DNA of 64,000 nucleotides from Marinifaba aquimaris. GTDB taxonomy: Bacteria; Pseudomonadota; Gammaproteobacteria; Enterobacterales; Alteromonadaceae. Position numbers and translations under genes: made by a program. Shown one piece after another: positions 34,752 to 44,867 of the stretch (its first letter is position 1; every line of letters starts with the position of its first letter). A model generated the notes under the pieces. The model was not told where the DNA came from. It saw only the letters and a program-made list of their open reading frames with translations, and searched no databases. Location of the stretch: positions 40,461-104,460 of the forward strand of contig NZ_JABULX010000013.1 in NCBI RefSeq assembly GCF_013328345.1, read 5' to 3'.

Positions 34752-36245
34752 ATGTCGAGTATTATCAAGCTATGTCTAGCTTGCAGCTTGGGTGTAGCTA
34801 TTGGCTACTTGGGTTTTCGTTCCTTTAACCCACTTGTCTCTACAACCACTGCCATTGTTGATGAAAATCAGCCTTTGTATTGGGTTGCCCCGATGGACCC
34901 TAACTTTAAAAGAGACAAACCGGGTAAATCGCCAATGGGGATGGATTTAATCCCTGTTTACCAAAAAGATTTAGCGGCCAGTTCTTTGCAAGGGGCAGTC
35001 TATATTGAACCGCATGTCGTTAATAATTTGGGTGTTAAAGTTGCACCGGTCCGCACCGGGACAATTGAAAGTGAAATTGCAACCGTCGGATATGTGCAAT
35101 ACGACGAAGACAAGTTGGTACACATTCACCCCAGAGTAAATGGCTGGGTTGAAGGTTTGTATGTCAAAGCGGAAGGTGAGCCGGTAAAAAAAGGCGAGGC
35201 ACTTTATAGCCTTTACTCGCCTGAACTTGTCAATGCCCAAGAAGAGTTTGTGGTAGTGCTCAAGCTAGATGATAAAAGCTTGATCACGGCGGCAAGAGAA
35301 AAACTTAGGGCTTTGCATGTATCAGAGCGCGCGATTAAGCAGTTAATGCAAACTAAACAGGTTAGGCAAACCGTTACTTTCTTTGCTCCGCAATCTGGCT
35401 TTATCGAAAATTTAAATATTCGAGAAGGTTATTATGTCGAGCCTGGAAAAACCTTGATGAGTATCGGCCAGCTCGATCAAGTTTGGGTTGAGGCAGAAGT
35501 GTTTGAACGCGATATTGCGCAAATTAAAACTGGACAACGAGTAGCGATGACACTCGATGCATTACCCAATCAAACATACAATGGCTTGGTTGAATACATT
35601 TACCCTACATTGAACCCTCAGACCCGCACATTAAGAGTGCGATTAAAGTTTTCAAATGAAGACTATGCACTCAAACCCAATATGTTTGCCGAGGTTAAGA
35701 TTTTCAGCCTGTCTTCTATTGAGAGTCTATTAGTTCCTAAACAAGCAGTGATTAGAACCGGTATTCAAGATCGCGTCGTTTTAGCGTTAGGGCAAGGTCA
35801 ATTTCAATCAGTTGCGGTAACAACGGGTATTGTTAGTAATGATGAGATCCAAATATTAGCGGGTTTGGAAAAAGGTGAGCATGTAGTTACATCGGCCCAG
35901 TTTTTAATTGATTCTGAGTCGAGTAAGAATGCTGATTTTTCGAGAATGCAGCCTAGAGAACAAAATACTTACCAGTCAGCCATGGTTAATGGGGTGATCA
36001 ATAGCATTAATGCAAAGCTGGGCGTGGTTAATATCAGTCGAGATGCAATTGAAAAATGGAATCGAGCTGCGGCGACGATGGACTTTGTGCTCAGTAACCA
36101 ACTCAATATCAATGACTTTAAAGCTGGCGATCGCATCCATTTTACCTTTGAAGTTAGAGATGATTTGGTCATTACCCAATGGCAGGCTTTGGGGTTAAGC
36201 ACTGAACAGAGCCACTCTGGTCATGACCACATGGAGCATCACTAA
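34752..36245 (+). CDS. cusB: Cus-type RND periplasmic adaptor with fused degenerate CusF domain
   Basis: 497 residues. An N-terminal membrane anchor or signal (LACSLGVAIGYLGF) precedes a heavy-metal-binding segment (YWVAPMDPNFKRDKPGKSPM, about residues 37-56). The barrel-sandwich and helical-hairpin adaptor core follows to about 395. A C-terminal domain (about 405-485) matches CusF in order: VNGVINSINAKLGVVNI, TMDFVL, FKAGDRIHFTFEV. CusF binds copper with His36, Trp44, Met47 and Met49; by hand alignment these are Arg, Arg, Ala and Met here, so this domain should not bind copper in the known way. The C-terminus HSGHDHMEHH is metal-rich and may substitute. The stop overlaps the pump start by one base (TAATG). 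It links the pump to an outer-membrane channel not encoded here. Confidence 0.9.
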   Translation: MSSIIKLCLACSLGVAIGYLGFRSFNPLVSTTTAIVDENQPLYWVAPMDPNFKRDKPGKSPMGMDLIPVYQKDLAASSLQGAVYIEPHVVNNLGVKVAPVRTGTIESEIATVGYVQYDEDKLVHIHPRVNGWVEGLYVKAEGEPVKKGEALYSLYSPELVNAQEEFVVVLKLDDKSLITAAREKLRALHVSERAIKQLMQTKQVRQTVTFFAPQSGFIENLNIREGYYVEPGKTLMSIGQLDQVWVEAEVFERDIAQIKTGQRVAMTLDALPNQTYNGLVEYIYPTLNPQTRTLRVRLKFSNEDYALKPNMFAEVKIFSLSSIESLLVPKQAVIRTGIQDRVVLALGQGQFQSVAVTTGIVSNDEIQILAGLEKGEHVVTSAQFLIDSESSKNADFSRMQPREQNTYQSAMVNGVINSINAKLGVVNISRDAIEKWNRAAATMDFVLSNQLNINDFKAGDRIHFTFEVRDDLVITQWQALGLSTEQSHSGHDHMEHH

Positions 36246-39200
36246 TGATTAACGCGATTATTATTTGGTCAGTTAAAAATCGAGTCTTGGTGCTGCTGAT
36301 GAGTTTGATGTTATTGATTGGTGGCATCTATGCAATTAAGCAAACGCCAGTTGATGCTATTCCCGATTTGTCAGATGTGCAGGTTATTGTCAAAACCAGT
36401 TACCCTGGTCAGTCACCACAGGTTGTGCAAGATCAAATCACTTTCCCACTAACAACTGCCATGTTATCTGTGCCTGGTGCAAAAACGGTTAGAGGCTTTT
36501 CGTTTTTTGGCGATTCTTACGTTTATATTATTTTTGACGACAATACGGATCTTTATTGGGCCCGTACTCGGGTTTTAGAGTATTTAAGCCAAGTAAGCGC
36601 TAGCTTACCTGAAGGTGTAAAGCCAGAGCTTGGTCCTGATGCGACAGGGGTAGGTTGGGTTTATCTTTACGCACTTATTGATAAGTCTGGGCAGCACGAT
36701 ATTAGCCAGTTGCGAAGTATCCAAGATTGGTTTTTAAAATTTGAATTGCAAACGGTCTCAGGGGTATCGGAAGTCGCTGCTATCGGCGGTATGGTTAAAC
36801 AATATCAAGTGCAAGTTAATCCAGATAAGTTACGCGCCTACGGTATTCCTTTATCGCATCTACAAAATGCATTGAAACGCGGCAATCAAGAGGTGGGGGC
36901 ATCGGTTGTTGAAATGGCTGAAGCAGAATACATGGTCACAACGAGCGGTTATATTCAATCCATCCGCGATATTGAACAAATACCGCTAGGAATCAACAAC
37001 ATGGGCTCTGCGTTGACGTTAAAGGATGTCGCTGAAGTTTCGCTTGGTCCACAAATGCGACGTGGCATTGCAGAGTTAAATGGCCAAGGTGAAGTCGTTG
37101 GGGGCGTTGTTGTGATGCGATTTGGCGAAAATGCCGAAACGACAATAAAGGGCATAAAGCAAAAGTTAGCCAGTTTGCAAGCTTCACTGCCCGATGGTGT
37201 TGAGATTGTACCTGTTTATGACAGATCAAACCTAATTCAACGTGCAGTAGAAAACCTGTGGCAAAAACTTGCACAAGAGCTCGTTGTTGTCGCGTTAATC
37301 TGTTTATTGTTCTTATTTCATTTTCGTTCTTCGTTAGTTGCTGTCATTGCATTGCCAATGGGCATTTTAGTGGCATTTATCATCATGCAACTTCAAGGTA
37401 TTAACGCCAATATTATGTCTTTAGGCGGTATTGCTATTGCGATTGGTGCGATGACAGATGGTGCAATTGTGATGATCGAAAATATGTACAAACACATGGA
37501 GAAAACCCCAATTACGGCAGCGAACCGTTGGCAGGTTGTCATCAAGGCAAGCACTGAAGTGGGGCCTGCGTTGTTTTTTAGTTTACTGATTATCACAGTG
37601 TCATTTCTTCCGGTATTTATTTTAGAGGCGCAAGAGGGACGTATGTTCTCGCCGCTAGCTTTTACCAAAACATATGCAATGGCAGCCTCTGCGGGTTTAG
37701 CGATCACTCTCGTTCCTGTACTTATGGGATACTTTATTCGCGGAAAAGTGATCAGCGAAACGAAAAATCCGGTTAATCGCCTCTTGGTAGCAAGCTATCA
37801 ACCAGTGCTTAATTATTTGCTTAAGTTCCCGATTATCAGTCTGATAATCGTCTTGATGATCAGTGTTGCTGCACTTTACCCAGTCAATAAAATTGGCAGT
37901 GAGTTCATTCCTCCACTTGATGAAGGCGATCTGATGTATATGCCAACCACCCATCCTGGTATCTCAATTGGTAAGGCTCGTGAATTGTTGCAACAAACTA
38001 ATAAACTGATTGCAACTGTACCTGAGGTTGAAAACGTCTTTGGTAAAGTCGGTCGTGCGGAGAGTGCAACTGACCCCGCGCCGTTAACCATGATCGAAAC
38101 CTTTATCCAACTCAAAGATAAATCACAATGGCGAGAGGGTATGACAACGGAAGCTCTGAAAAAAGAACTCGATAGCTTAGTCCGCTTTCCTGGTTTAACT
38201 AATGCTTGGGTGATGCCGATTAAGACGCGAATTGATATGTTGGCAACGGGGATAAAAACGCCCGTGGGCATCAAAGTTGCAGGCCCAGAATTGGCTGAAA
38301 TTGAAAAAATTGGTCAGCAAATTGAGCAAATACTCGCAACTGTACCAGGAACTGCATCGGTTTATTCTGAGCGAGTTGCAGGTGGTCGTTACATTAAAGT
38401 TGATATCCGCCGTGATAAAGCGAGCCGCTACGGATTAAATATTGCTGATATTCAGCAAGTGGTAGCCAGTGCAATAGGCGGCGTTAATGTCACTGAAACG
38501 ATTGAAGGCCAAGAGCGCTATCCGGTCAATTTAAGGTACCCGCAAGACTATCGCGATTCACCTGAGCAACTAGCAAGATTGCCTGTTGTTACGGCTAACG
38601 GACACCGCATAGCATTAGGTGATGTTGCTGATATTAGAATAGAAACAGGGCCGCCCGGTATTAAAAGTGAAAATGCTCGTATAAACGGTTGGACTTATAT
38701 TGATATTGATGGCGTTGATTTGGGTAATTATGTCGATAATGCCAGAGCGGTATTAGCGGCTCAGTTAAGCTTACCTGCTGGTTATTCAATTAACTGGGCG
38801 GGGCAATATGAATACATGCAGCGAGCAAAAGACAAGCTCACTTATGTAGTGCCGTTAACACTCGCTATCATCCTTGTACTGCTGTATTTAAACTTTAGAC
38901 GTTTTGTTGAAGTAGCATTAATCATTACCACTTTACCTATGGCACTACTGGGTGGTTTGTGGCTGCTGTATTTACAAGGGTTTAACTTTTCTGTGGCCGT
39001 TGGGGTTGGCTTTATTGCACTTGCCGGCGTGGCGGTGGAAATTGGCGTATTGATGTTAGTTTATTTAAATCAAGCTTTGCAAAGTGCACAATTGGACAAG
39101 CAAAAAGTCGGTCAGTGTTTGACTGAGCAGGACTTAAAACAGGCAATTGTTACCGGGGCAAGTTTGAGAATTCGCCCAGTAGTGATGACGGTGGCGACCA

Positions 39201-39367
39201 TTATCATTGGTTTATTACCTATTTTGTATGCGTCGGGCACGGGTGCAGAGGTGATGAGTCGAATTGCAGCGCCTGTGGTCGGAGGGATGACCAGCGCATT
39301 GATATTGGCATTAGTCGTCTTACCAACGAGCTTTTATCTAATTAAAAAGGTTGAGCTTGAGATCTAA
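36245..39367 (+). CDS. cusA: Heavy-metal RND pump, Cus (Cu/Ag) type
   Basis: 1040 residues with the RND plan: twelve membrane helices and two large periplasmic loops. The proton-relay helix reads GGIAIAIGAMTDGAIVMIEN, the Cu/Ag (HME4) type of signature, with Thr-Asp-Gly where E. coli CusA has Val-Asp-Ala; the key Asp is kept. RIDMLATGIKTPVGIKV matches the CusA region holding a substrate methionine. It should expel Cu(I) or Ag(I) from periplasm or cytoplasm using the proton gradient. It is translated right after the adaptor (overlapping TAATG) and ends in the hairpin at 39371. I did not verify all three substrate methionines. Confidence 0.92.
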   Translation: MINAIIIWSVKNRVLVLLMSLMLLIGGIYAIKQTPVDAIPDLSDVQVIVKTSYPGQSPQVVQDQITFPLTTAMLSVPGAKTVRGFSFFGDSYVYIIFDDNTDLYWARTRVLEYLSQVSASLPEGVKPELGPDATGVGWVYLYALIDKSGQHDISQLRSIQDWFLKFELQTVSGVSEVAAIGGMVKQYQVQVNPDKLRAYGIPLSHLQNALKRGNQEVGASVVEMAEAEYMVTTSGYIQSIRDIEQIPLGINNMGSALTLKDVAEVSLGPQMRRGIAELNGQGEVVGGVVVMRFGENAETTIKGIKQKLASLQASLPDGVEIVPVYDRSNLIQRAVENLWQKLAQELVVVALICLLFLFHFRSSLVAVIALPMGILVAFIIMQLQGINANIMSLGGIAIAIGAMTDGAIVMIENMYKHMEKTPITAANRWQVVIKASTEVGPALFFSLLIITVSFLPVFILEAQEGRMFSPLAFTKTYAMAASAGLAITLVPVLMGYFIRGKVISETKNPVNRLLVASYQPVLNYLLKFPIISLIIVLMISVAALYPVNKIGSEFIPPLDEGDLMYMPTTHPGISIGKARELLQQTNKLIATVPEVENVFGKVGRAESATDPAPLTMIETFIQLKDKSQWREGMTTEALKKELDSLVRFPGLTNAWVMPIKTRIDMLATGIKTPVGIKVAGPELAEIEKIGQQIEQILATVPGTASVYSERVAGGRYIKVDIRRDKASRYGLNIADIQQVVASAIGGVNVTETIEGQERYPVNLRYPQDYRDSPEQLARLPVVTANGHRIALGDVADIRIETGPPGIKSENARINGWTYIDIDGVDLGNYVDNARAVLAAQLSLPAGYSINWAGQYEYMQRAKDKLTYVVPLTLAIILVLLYLNFRRFVEVALIITTLPMALLGGLWLLYLQGFNFSVAVGVGFIALAGVAVEIGVLMLVYLNQALQSAQLDKQKVGQCLTEQDLKQAIVTGASLRIRPVVMTVATIIIGLLPILYASGTGAEVMSRIAAPVVGGMTSALILALVVLPTSFYLIKKVELEI

Positions 39368-39370
39368 TTT

Positions 39371-39410
39371 AATAAGCTAGCTATTTTTAGCTAGCTTATT
39401 ATTTATTTTT
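39371..39410 (+). terminator. Terminator after cusA
   Basis: AATAAGCTAGCT and AGCTAGCTTATT are perfect 12-base arms around ATTTTT, followed by ATTTATTTTTTT. Confidence 0.8.
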
Positions 39411-39471
39411 TTCTGCAAAATTAACAAGCTTTTACTACCTTATTTACAAGGGAAATAAAATTGTTAATACA

Positions 39472-42400
39472 ATGAAGTTAAAAACACGTCTTTTGGGTAT
39501 ATTAATAGCTGTTGCCATTATACCTTTGCTTATCAGCCACTATATTTTTTCATATATAGAAAAAGAAACGGTTGAGGCTGACTTTATTGCGCATTTGGAT
39601 TCTATTGCTAGTATCCAACACAGCCGAATAAGACAGTATTTTGCAAATGAGTTTAAATCTTATGCTTTGATTGCCAGTCGAACAAAATTGCGAACTACAC
39701 TTCATCAATATAATTCTACTGGTGATAAACAACTTAAGTTACCTATTCGTACTATCCTCAATGATGCAAAAAGATCTGTTAGTACTATCAATAATATTTA
39801 TATCTATGATTTTAATCAGCGTTTAATTGTAGGAACAAATAGTACAATAACTAAAGAATCTGAGCGTTTACCTGAAAAAATATTAGAAAATATTAACTTA
39901 AAACCGAAGATTAATTTCATCAGAGACATAAACGGTAAACTGTTAATTAATCTTCAAGGTTATTTATTTTACGATAATGCGCCACTGGGTATTTTAATTG
40001 TCGAAATTTCTTCTAAAGATTTGTTATTAACACTTAATGACTACACAGGCCTTGGTGACACAGGAGAAACCGTACTCGCTGGACGAAATCAAAATGGTGA
40101 TGCTGAATTTCTTACCCCTACTAGGCATGATCAAAACTCTGCTTTAAATATTATTATTTCGCGAGATAATGAAAGTGTACCCATAATCCATGCGATGAAC
40201 GGTAAATCTGAAGTTTTAAAAAGCTATTTAGATTATCGAAATACTCCTGTTCTAGCGGTATCTCGCTATATTCCTGAAACAGACTGGGGGATGATCGTCA
40301 AAATCGATCTAGATGAAGCCTACCGCTCTATTGGCGCTATGCAAAAACCGCTATTTATCATTGTCTCTGTATCTTGTTTGATTATTTTACTTACAGCTTG
40401 GATTGTTGCTGAGCGTTTGGTGACACCGCTAAAAAAATTAGAGAAAACAGCACTTCAAATCAAGAATGGCAACTTTGCATTAAGAGCGGATGAGAGTGGT
40501 GATAAAGAACTACAGCATTTAGCTCAGGCTTTCAATGCAATGACGTCATCTTTTGTACAATCTCAAGAGCAGTTAAATGAATCCCTGTCTTTGCTCAGTC
40601 ATCAACACGAAAAACTAACTGCAGAAACAGCAAGGTTTGAGAGGTGGAAACAAGCGAACTTTATTGGCATTGTGCAATCAAATGCACACGGTCAGATTAT
40701 TGAAGCTAATCAAGTCATGTTGGAAATGTTAGGTTATCAAGAATCAGATTTGGGGCAGTTGAATTGGAGAGCACTAACACCAGAAGAGTACAGCGTTCTT
40801 GACGCCAAAGCGATTGAAGAAGCAAATGAAAAAGGTTACTGGACACCTTTTGAAAAAGAATACTATCACAAAGATGGCCATCGCGTTCCCGTATTGATTG
40901 GTGGTTCTATTTTTGAACATAACCGACAAGAGTTTATTGTCTTTGTTGTTGACTTATCAGAACGTCATTTAAAGCAGCAGCAGCTCCTAAAATACGAAGA
41001 GATTGTATGCGGTTCAAGCGATTTGTTAGCATTTGTGAGCAAAGAGTATATTTACCAAACGGTCAATCCTGCTTACTTAAAAATGCACGGTTTAGAATCC
41101 TGTGATGTCGTCGGAAAAACAGTCTCTGAGGTGTTAGGTACAGACGTATTTTTAGAAAGGATTAAACCTCATTTTGATCTCTGCTTAAGTGGGCAAAAAG
41201 CAGAGTTTAAGGTTTGGTTGTCATTTAAGGCTGCGGGTAGGCGTTACCTAGACTGTAGCTATATTCCATATACCAACAAAAAAGGAGAAGTAGAGGGTAT
41301 CGTTCTACAAGGTTCTGATATAACTGATAGCTACAAACAGCAACTGCTGCTGCAAGCTGCTCAAGATGAAAAAAGTAAAATCATTGATGCCATGTTAGAA
41401 GGGTTATTAACCATCAATGAAGACGGGGTAATATTGTCATTTAATAAAGCAGCAGAGTCGATTTTTGGCTACCGTGATACTGAAGTCTTAACAAAAAATA
41501 TCACCATGTTGATGCCCACAAATGATGCTCTTCATCATGCGAGTTATATTCGCCATTATATTAAAACAGGCCATGGCTCTATTATAGGCAAACCCGAGGG
41601 ACGTGAACTCCATGCAAAACACAAGAGTGGACAGATTTTTCCAATTCGCCTATCAGTAGCCGAATTAAAAACAAAGGATGGTGAAAAAAGGCGATTTATT
41701 GGAACATGCCAAGATCTTACCGAAAATAAGCGTCAAAAAGACCTGTTATTAAGAGGTTTGAAAATGGAATCTCTCGGTAAACTGACCGGAGGTATTGCCC
41801 ATGATTTTAATAATATTTTAGGTATCATTTCTGGATACAATGATCTTATGCTCAAAAAGCATAACGATGACTTTAGCATAAATAAATATCTTCAAGCGAT
41901 TGAAAAAGCTTGCTTAAGGGGCAATAAACTCACTCGAAATCTCCTCACTTTTGCTCGAAAAGAAAGCTCCGATGCCGCCGAGCTATCAATTAACGGTGTA
42001 CTTAAGAAAAACCAAGATATGATCGAGCGAATTTTAACGAGTAAAGTGAAATTGAGTTTAGATTTAGAACCTAACCTTTTTTCTATATTGATCGATGAAG
42101 CGTTATTTGAAGATATGCTTATAAATATGTCGATTAACGCCATGCATGCTATGCCTGATGGTGGTGACTTTAGAATTTCAACTGAAAATGTTCATTCGAT
42201 TAGTATTGGAAGCCAATTTGGTAAAATTCCTGAAGGGGATTATATCAAACTGACCTTTATTGATAACGGATGTGGTATGAATGAAGAGGTCAAGGCTAAG
42301 ATCTTTGATCCTTTTTTCACTACTAAAGATGATATTGGTAGTGGGTTAGGACTTTCGCAATGTTATGGCTTTATAAAGTCGAGTAATGGCTATATCGATG

Positions 42401-42903
42401 TTGAATCCACTGAATGGATTGGTACAACCTTTAGTATCTTCCTTCCACGGTACTTAGGAAAAGCTGAAGAGCTTAAAAGAGCTAAAGCAGAACAAGTGAA
42501 AAAAGATTATCTACCAGGAGAAAACCAAAAAGTATTGGTTGTCGATGACGAGCATCACATCTGTGATATTTATCAGGAGTACCTCAAAATTGCAGGTTTT
42601 GATGTGAGGGTTGCATACAGTGCAAAAGAAGCGATAGAGCAAGCCAGCAAAGAAACTTTTTCCTTGATTATTTCAGATGTCATTATGCCAGAAATGAGTG
42701 GGGTTGATTTGTATCAGACCCTTAGAGAAGAACAACCTAAACTTCCATTTCTTTTTGTCAGTGGTTACGTGGGCAACGATAATGAATCAAAACTACCTGA
42801 TGATGTTAAAGTTTTGAAAAAACCTTGTTCCTCGGAAGTATTACTTAAAGCCGTGAATGAAATTTTAGCCAACAAAACCAGTGAGGAGCACGAGTTACAC
42901 TGA
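39472..42903 (+). CDS. Membrane hybrid sensor histidine kinase (Cache-HAMP-PAS-PAS-PAS-HisKA-HATPase-REC)
   Basis: 1143 residues. TM1 is at residues 7-29 (LLGILIAVAIIPLLISHYIF), a Cache-like periplasmic sensor at 30-300, TM2 near 300-325, HAMP to about 380, three PAS domains (about 395-510, 520-625, 640-760), HisKA with phospho-acceptor His777 in GGIAHDFNN, a HATPase (NGCGMNEEVKAKIFDPFFTT, GSGLGLSQCYG) and a C-terminal receiver with Asp1069 (ISDVIMPEMSG). It has no DNA-binding output and no partner response regulator nearby. Its place between the copper and zinc pump operons suggests metal or envelope stress sensing, but Cache domains usually bind small organic ligands. An AAGGGA site is 18 bases before the ATG, further than usual. 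By eye it is more AT-rich than its neighbours, as would fit an insertion. Confidence 0.88.
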   Translation: MKLKTRLLGILIAVAIIPLLISHYIFSYIEKETVEADFIAHLDSIASIQHSRIRQYFANEFKSYALIASRTKLRTTLHQYNSTGDKQLKLPIRTILNDAKRSVSTINNIYIYDFNQRLIVGTNSTITKESERLPEKILENINLKPKINFIRDINGKLLINLQGYLFYDNAPLGILIVEISSKDLLLTLNDYTGLGDTGETVLAGRNQNGDAEFLTPTRHDQNSALNIIISRDNESVPIIHAMNGKSEVLKSYLDYRNTPVLAVSRYIPETDWGMIVKIDLDEAYRSIGAMQKPLFIIVSVSCLIILLTAWIVAERLVTPLKKLEKTALQIKNGNFALRADESGDKELQHLAQAFNAMTSSFVQSQEQLNESLSLLSHQHEKLTAETARFERWKQANFIGIVQSNAHGQIIEANQVMLEMLGYQESDLGQLNWRALTPEEYSVLDAKAIEEANEKGYWTPFEKEYYHKDGHRVPVLIGGSIFEHNRQEFIVFVVDLSERHLKQQQLLKYEEIVCGSSDLLAFVSKEYIYQTVNPAYLKMHGLESCDVVGKTVSEVLGTDVFLERIKPHFDLCLSGQKAEFKVWLSFKAAGRRYLDCSYIPYTNKKGEVEGIVLQGSDITDSYKQQLLLQAAQDEKSKIIDAMLEGLLTINEDGVILSFNKAAESIFGYRDTEVLTKNITMLMPTNDALHHASYIRHYIKTGHGSIIGKPEGRELHAKHKSGQIFPIRLSVAELKTKDGEKRRFIGTCQDLTENKRQKDLLLRGLKMESLGKLTGGIAHDFNNILGIISGYNDLMLKKHNDDFSINKYLQAIEKACLRGNKLTRNLLTFARKESSDAAELSINGVLKKNQDMIERILTSKVKLSLDLEPNLFSILIDEALFEDMLINMSINAMHAMPDGGDFRISTENVHSISIGSQFGKIPEGDYIKLTFIDNGCGMNEEVKAKIFDPFFTTKDDIGSGLGLSQCYGFIKSSNGYIDVESTEWIGTTFSIFLPRYLGKAEELKRAKAEQVKKDYLPGENQKVLVVDDEHHICDIYQEYLKIAGFDVRVAYSAKEAIEQASKETFSLIISDVIMPEMSGVDLYQTLREEQPKLPFLFVSGYVGNDNESKLPDDVKVLKKPCSSEVLLKAVNEILANKTSEEHELH

Positions 42904-42955
42904 AACGTGATTTTAAATCATATTTGGTGTAAATTAGCGGCATCAGCTGTAGTGA

Positions 42956-43375
42956 GTGTATATTTTGGCAAAACGTATAGTAATTTGTTTTTGGTTAATG
43001 GTCGCGATTGTTTGTCAGTCGTTTTATGCCGTGGCTGATTCAACTGCTGATATTGCCATTGCTATTGAGCACCTTGATGGTGAGCATATGCAAAACCACA
43101 CTCATCTACAAAACAGTGGTCATGGCAAAACAAGTGTTAAACATCACTTTGCAAGTGTTGCTGAATCGACCGGTACCTCGACACCCGATAGTGAATTTGA
43201 CCAACATGACCACAGTGATTGTCATCATTGCGGCCATTGTTCTACACCCCATGTTATCTGGGATATCAATCACGCTTTACCTTCTGTAATTGCTCAAAGT
43301 GACGCTGACTTTTTTGTTCGTCAACTCGCATTACAAGACTTTGCCGACAATACTTACCGCCCTCCCATCGTTTAA
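42956..43375 (+). CDS. Small His/Cys-rich exported protein leading the Czc-type operon
   Basis: 139 residues from GTG at 42956; a TTG at 42965 could also be the start, with GTGAG at good distance. A signal peptide (VICFWLMVAIVCQSFYAVA) is followed by a long histidine-rich region (EHMQNHTHLQNSGHGK) and the cluster HDHSDCHHCGHC. The C-terminus is TYRPPIV, matching FRPPIA of the leader of the Cus operon, so the two are paralogues by design if not by close sequence. His, Asp and Cys dominate here, where Met dominates in the other, in keeping with zinc/cobalt/cadmium as the cargo. It stands 148 bp upstream of czcC. Confidence 0.78.
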   Translation: MYILAKRIVICFWLMVAIVCQSFYAVADSTADIAIAIEHLDGEHMQNHTHLQNSGHGKTSVKHHFASVAESTGTSTPDSEFDQHDHSDCHHCGHCSTPHVIWDINHALPSVIAQSDADFFVRQLALQDFADNTYRPPIV

Positions 43376-43523
43376 TTCAAAACACATTTTTTAGTTGCTG
43401 ATTCACAGCAGGCCTTTGCACGTTTGAATTTTGTCTTTGCGAGCTATCGACAGGCTCGATAACAAAGTTTGTGTGTGCTGCCTCTAAATCAGCGGTTGTT
43501 TTGATTTAAATGGAGGGTATGCC

Positions 43524-44849
43524 ATGCATATTCTTAGTTATGTGCGCGTTATTTACCCAGTATGTGTACATACGTCTATCGCTTTTTTGATCGTAGTGAT
43601 GGGCTTATTTTTCCCGAGTTTACCAGCATTTGCTGCTAAACAAGCTCAAGCACATCGAGCGATATCATTAACACAAGCGATTGAGCAAACCTTGCAATAT
43701 CACCCAGATTTAAAGGCTTACCGCTTTCAAAATCAGGCACTACAAGGCGGTGTTCAGCAAGCACAAGTGCCCGCGCCTTATGAACTTAATATGGGTGTTG
43801 AAAATGCCTTTGGTAGTGGTTCATTTTCATCGGTATCTGATATGCAAACCTCTTTGGGTATTGCCTGGGTATTAGATAGTGAATTAACCCAAGCTCGGGT
43901 GGCGTTAGCTCAAGCTAAATTGAGTCAAACTGAACTTGAAAAACAAAATAAAACACTGGATGTTGCAGCCGCCACCGCTGTTTTTTACGTCACCTTATTG
44001 GCACAAGAGCAAGAGCTTTTACTTGCTAGCTTGGCGATGAAAAATGCCCAAAGTGCTTTAGCTGATGTCAGTAAAAGAGTTTCGGCGGGCCGGGCGCATA
44101 TTGTCGATCAATACCGCGCCAAAGCGCATCTATCAACTAAAGCGCTCGTCGTTGAAGATCTGCATCATGAAATTGAGGCAACAAAAGCGCAGCTAGCGGC
44201 GCAGTGGGGCGAAGTCGTCATCGAACAAGCTGACTTTTTTGCTAGTGGCCAGTTAGCAAATACACCCGAAATTGTCAGCGTTAAACAAGCCTTTGCTAAC
44301 TTGAAACAACACCCACGTATGCAGTTACTCAGTGTGCAGCAACGCGTGACAGAATCAGCCGTGGCACTGGCTATTGAGGATGAAAAGCCGCTCTGGCAAA
44401 TCAGTACCGGGTTTAAACATCACAACCGCGAAGATGATGTCAGTCTTATGTTTGGGGTATCTGTACCGCTTTGGACTGAAAATCGCAATCGTGGGCAAGT
44501 GGTAAAACTTCAAGCTGAGCAAAATCAGCGCCAAGCTCAAACTGACGCTTGGCAACAAGCTGTCTCAACTCAGCTATTACTGATCATTCACAAACTTAAA
44601 CACAATCAACATGTTATTGATGGTTTGTCTGAGCAGACCATACCTGCTTTAGAAGCGGCAAATGACCACGCTGAAAAAGCCTACAAACTGGGAAGCTACA
44701 GTTACAACGACTGGTATCAAGTCAAAGAGGAGTGGGTTGAAAGTAAACTCGCCCTTATCAGTGCCTATAAAAATATGCATTTGCTCAATATTGAATTAGA
44801 GCGACTTACTGGTACGCAAATCACCCAAACTCATACTTTGCAGCAATAG
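43524..44849 (+). CDS. czcC: Outer-membrane channel (TolC family) of a heavy-metal efflux system
   Basis: 441 residues. A long signal peptide ends near residue 38 (LPAFAA). The two-repeat helical organisation of outer-membrane efflux proteins is visible: SLTQAIEQTLQYHPDLKAYRF opens repeat one, and EIVSVKQAFANLKQHPRMQLL opens repeat two. A strong ribosome site GGAGGG precedes the ATG. It forms the exit duct for the CzcBA pump, whose genes follow at 18 bp and 57 bp spacing, and could also serve the CusBA pair, which lacks its own channel gene. Confidence 0.9.
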   Translation: MHILSYVRVIYPVCVHTSIAFLIVVMGLFFPSLPAFAAKQAQAHRAISLTQAIEQTLQYHPDLKAYRFQNQALQGGVQQAQVPAPYELNMGVENAFGSGSFSSVSDMQTSLGIAWVLDSELTQARVALAQAKLSQTELEKQNKTLDVAAATAVFYVTLLAQEQELLLASLAMKNAQSALADVSKRVSAGRAHIVDQYRAKAHLSTKALVVEDLHHEIEATKAQLAAQWGEVVIEQADFFASGQLANTPEIVSVKQAFANLKQHPRMQLLSVQQRVTESAVALAIEDEKPLWQISTGFKHHNREDDVSLMFGVSVPLWTENRNRGQVVKLQAEQNQRQAQTDAWQQAVSTQLLLIIHKLKHNQHVIDGLSEQTIPALEAANDHAEKAYKLGSYSYNDWYQVKEEWVESKLALISAYKNMHLLNIELERLTGTQITQTHTLQQ

Positions 44850-44867
44850 CCGATTAAAGAGAAAAAA

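Noticed and set aside
43443..43465. TATCGA-CAGGC-TCGATA small palindrome upstream of czcC
   Set aside because: Six-base arms only; could be a metal-regulator site but no family pattern fits, so I did not list it.
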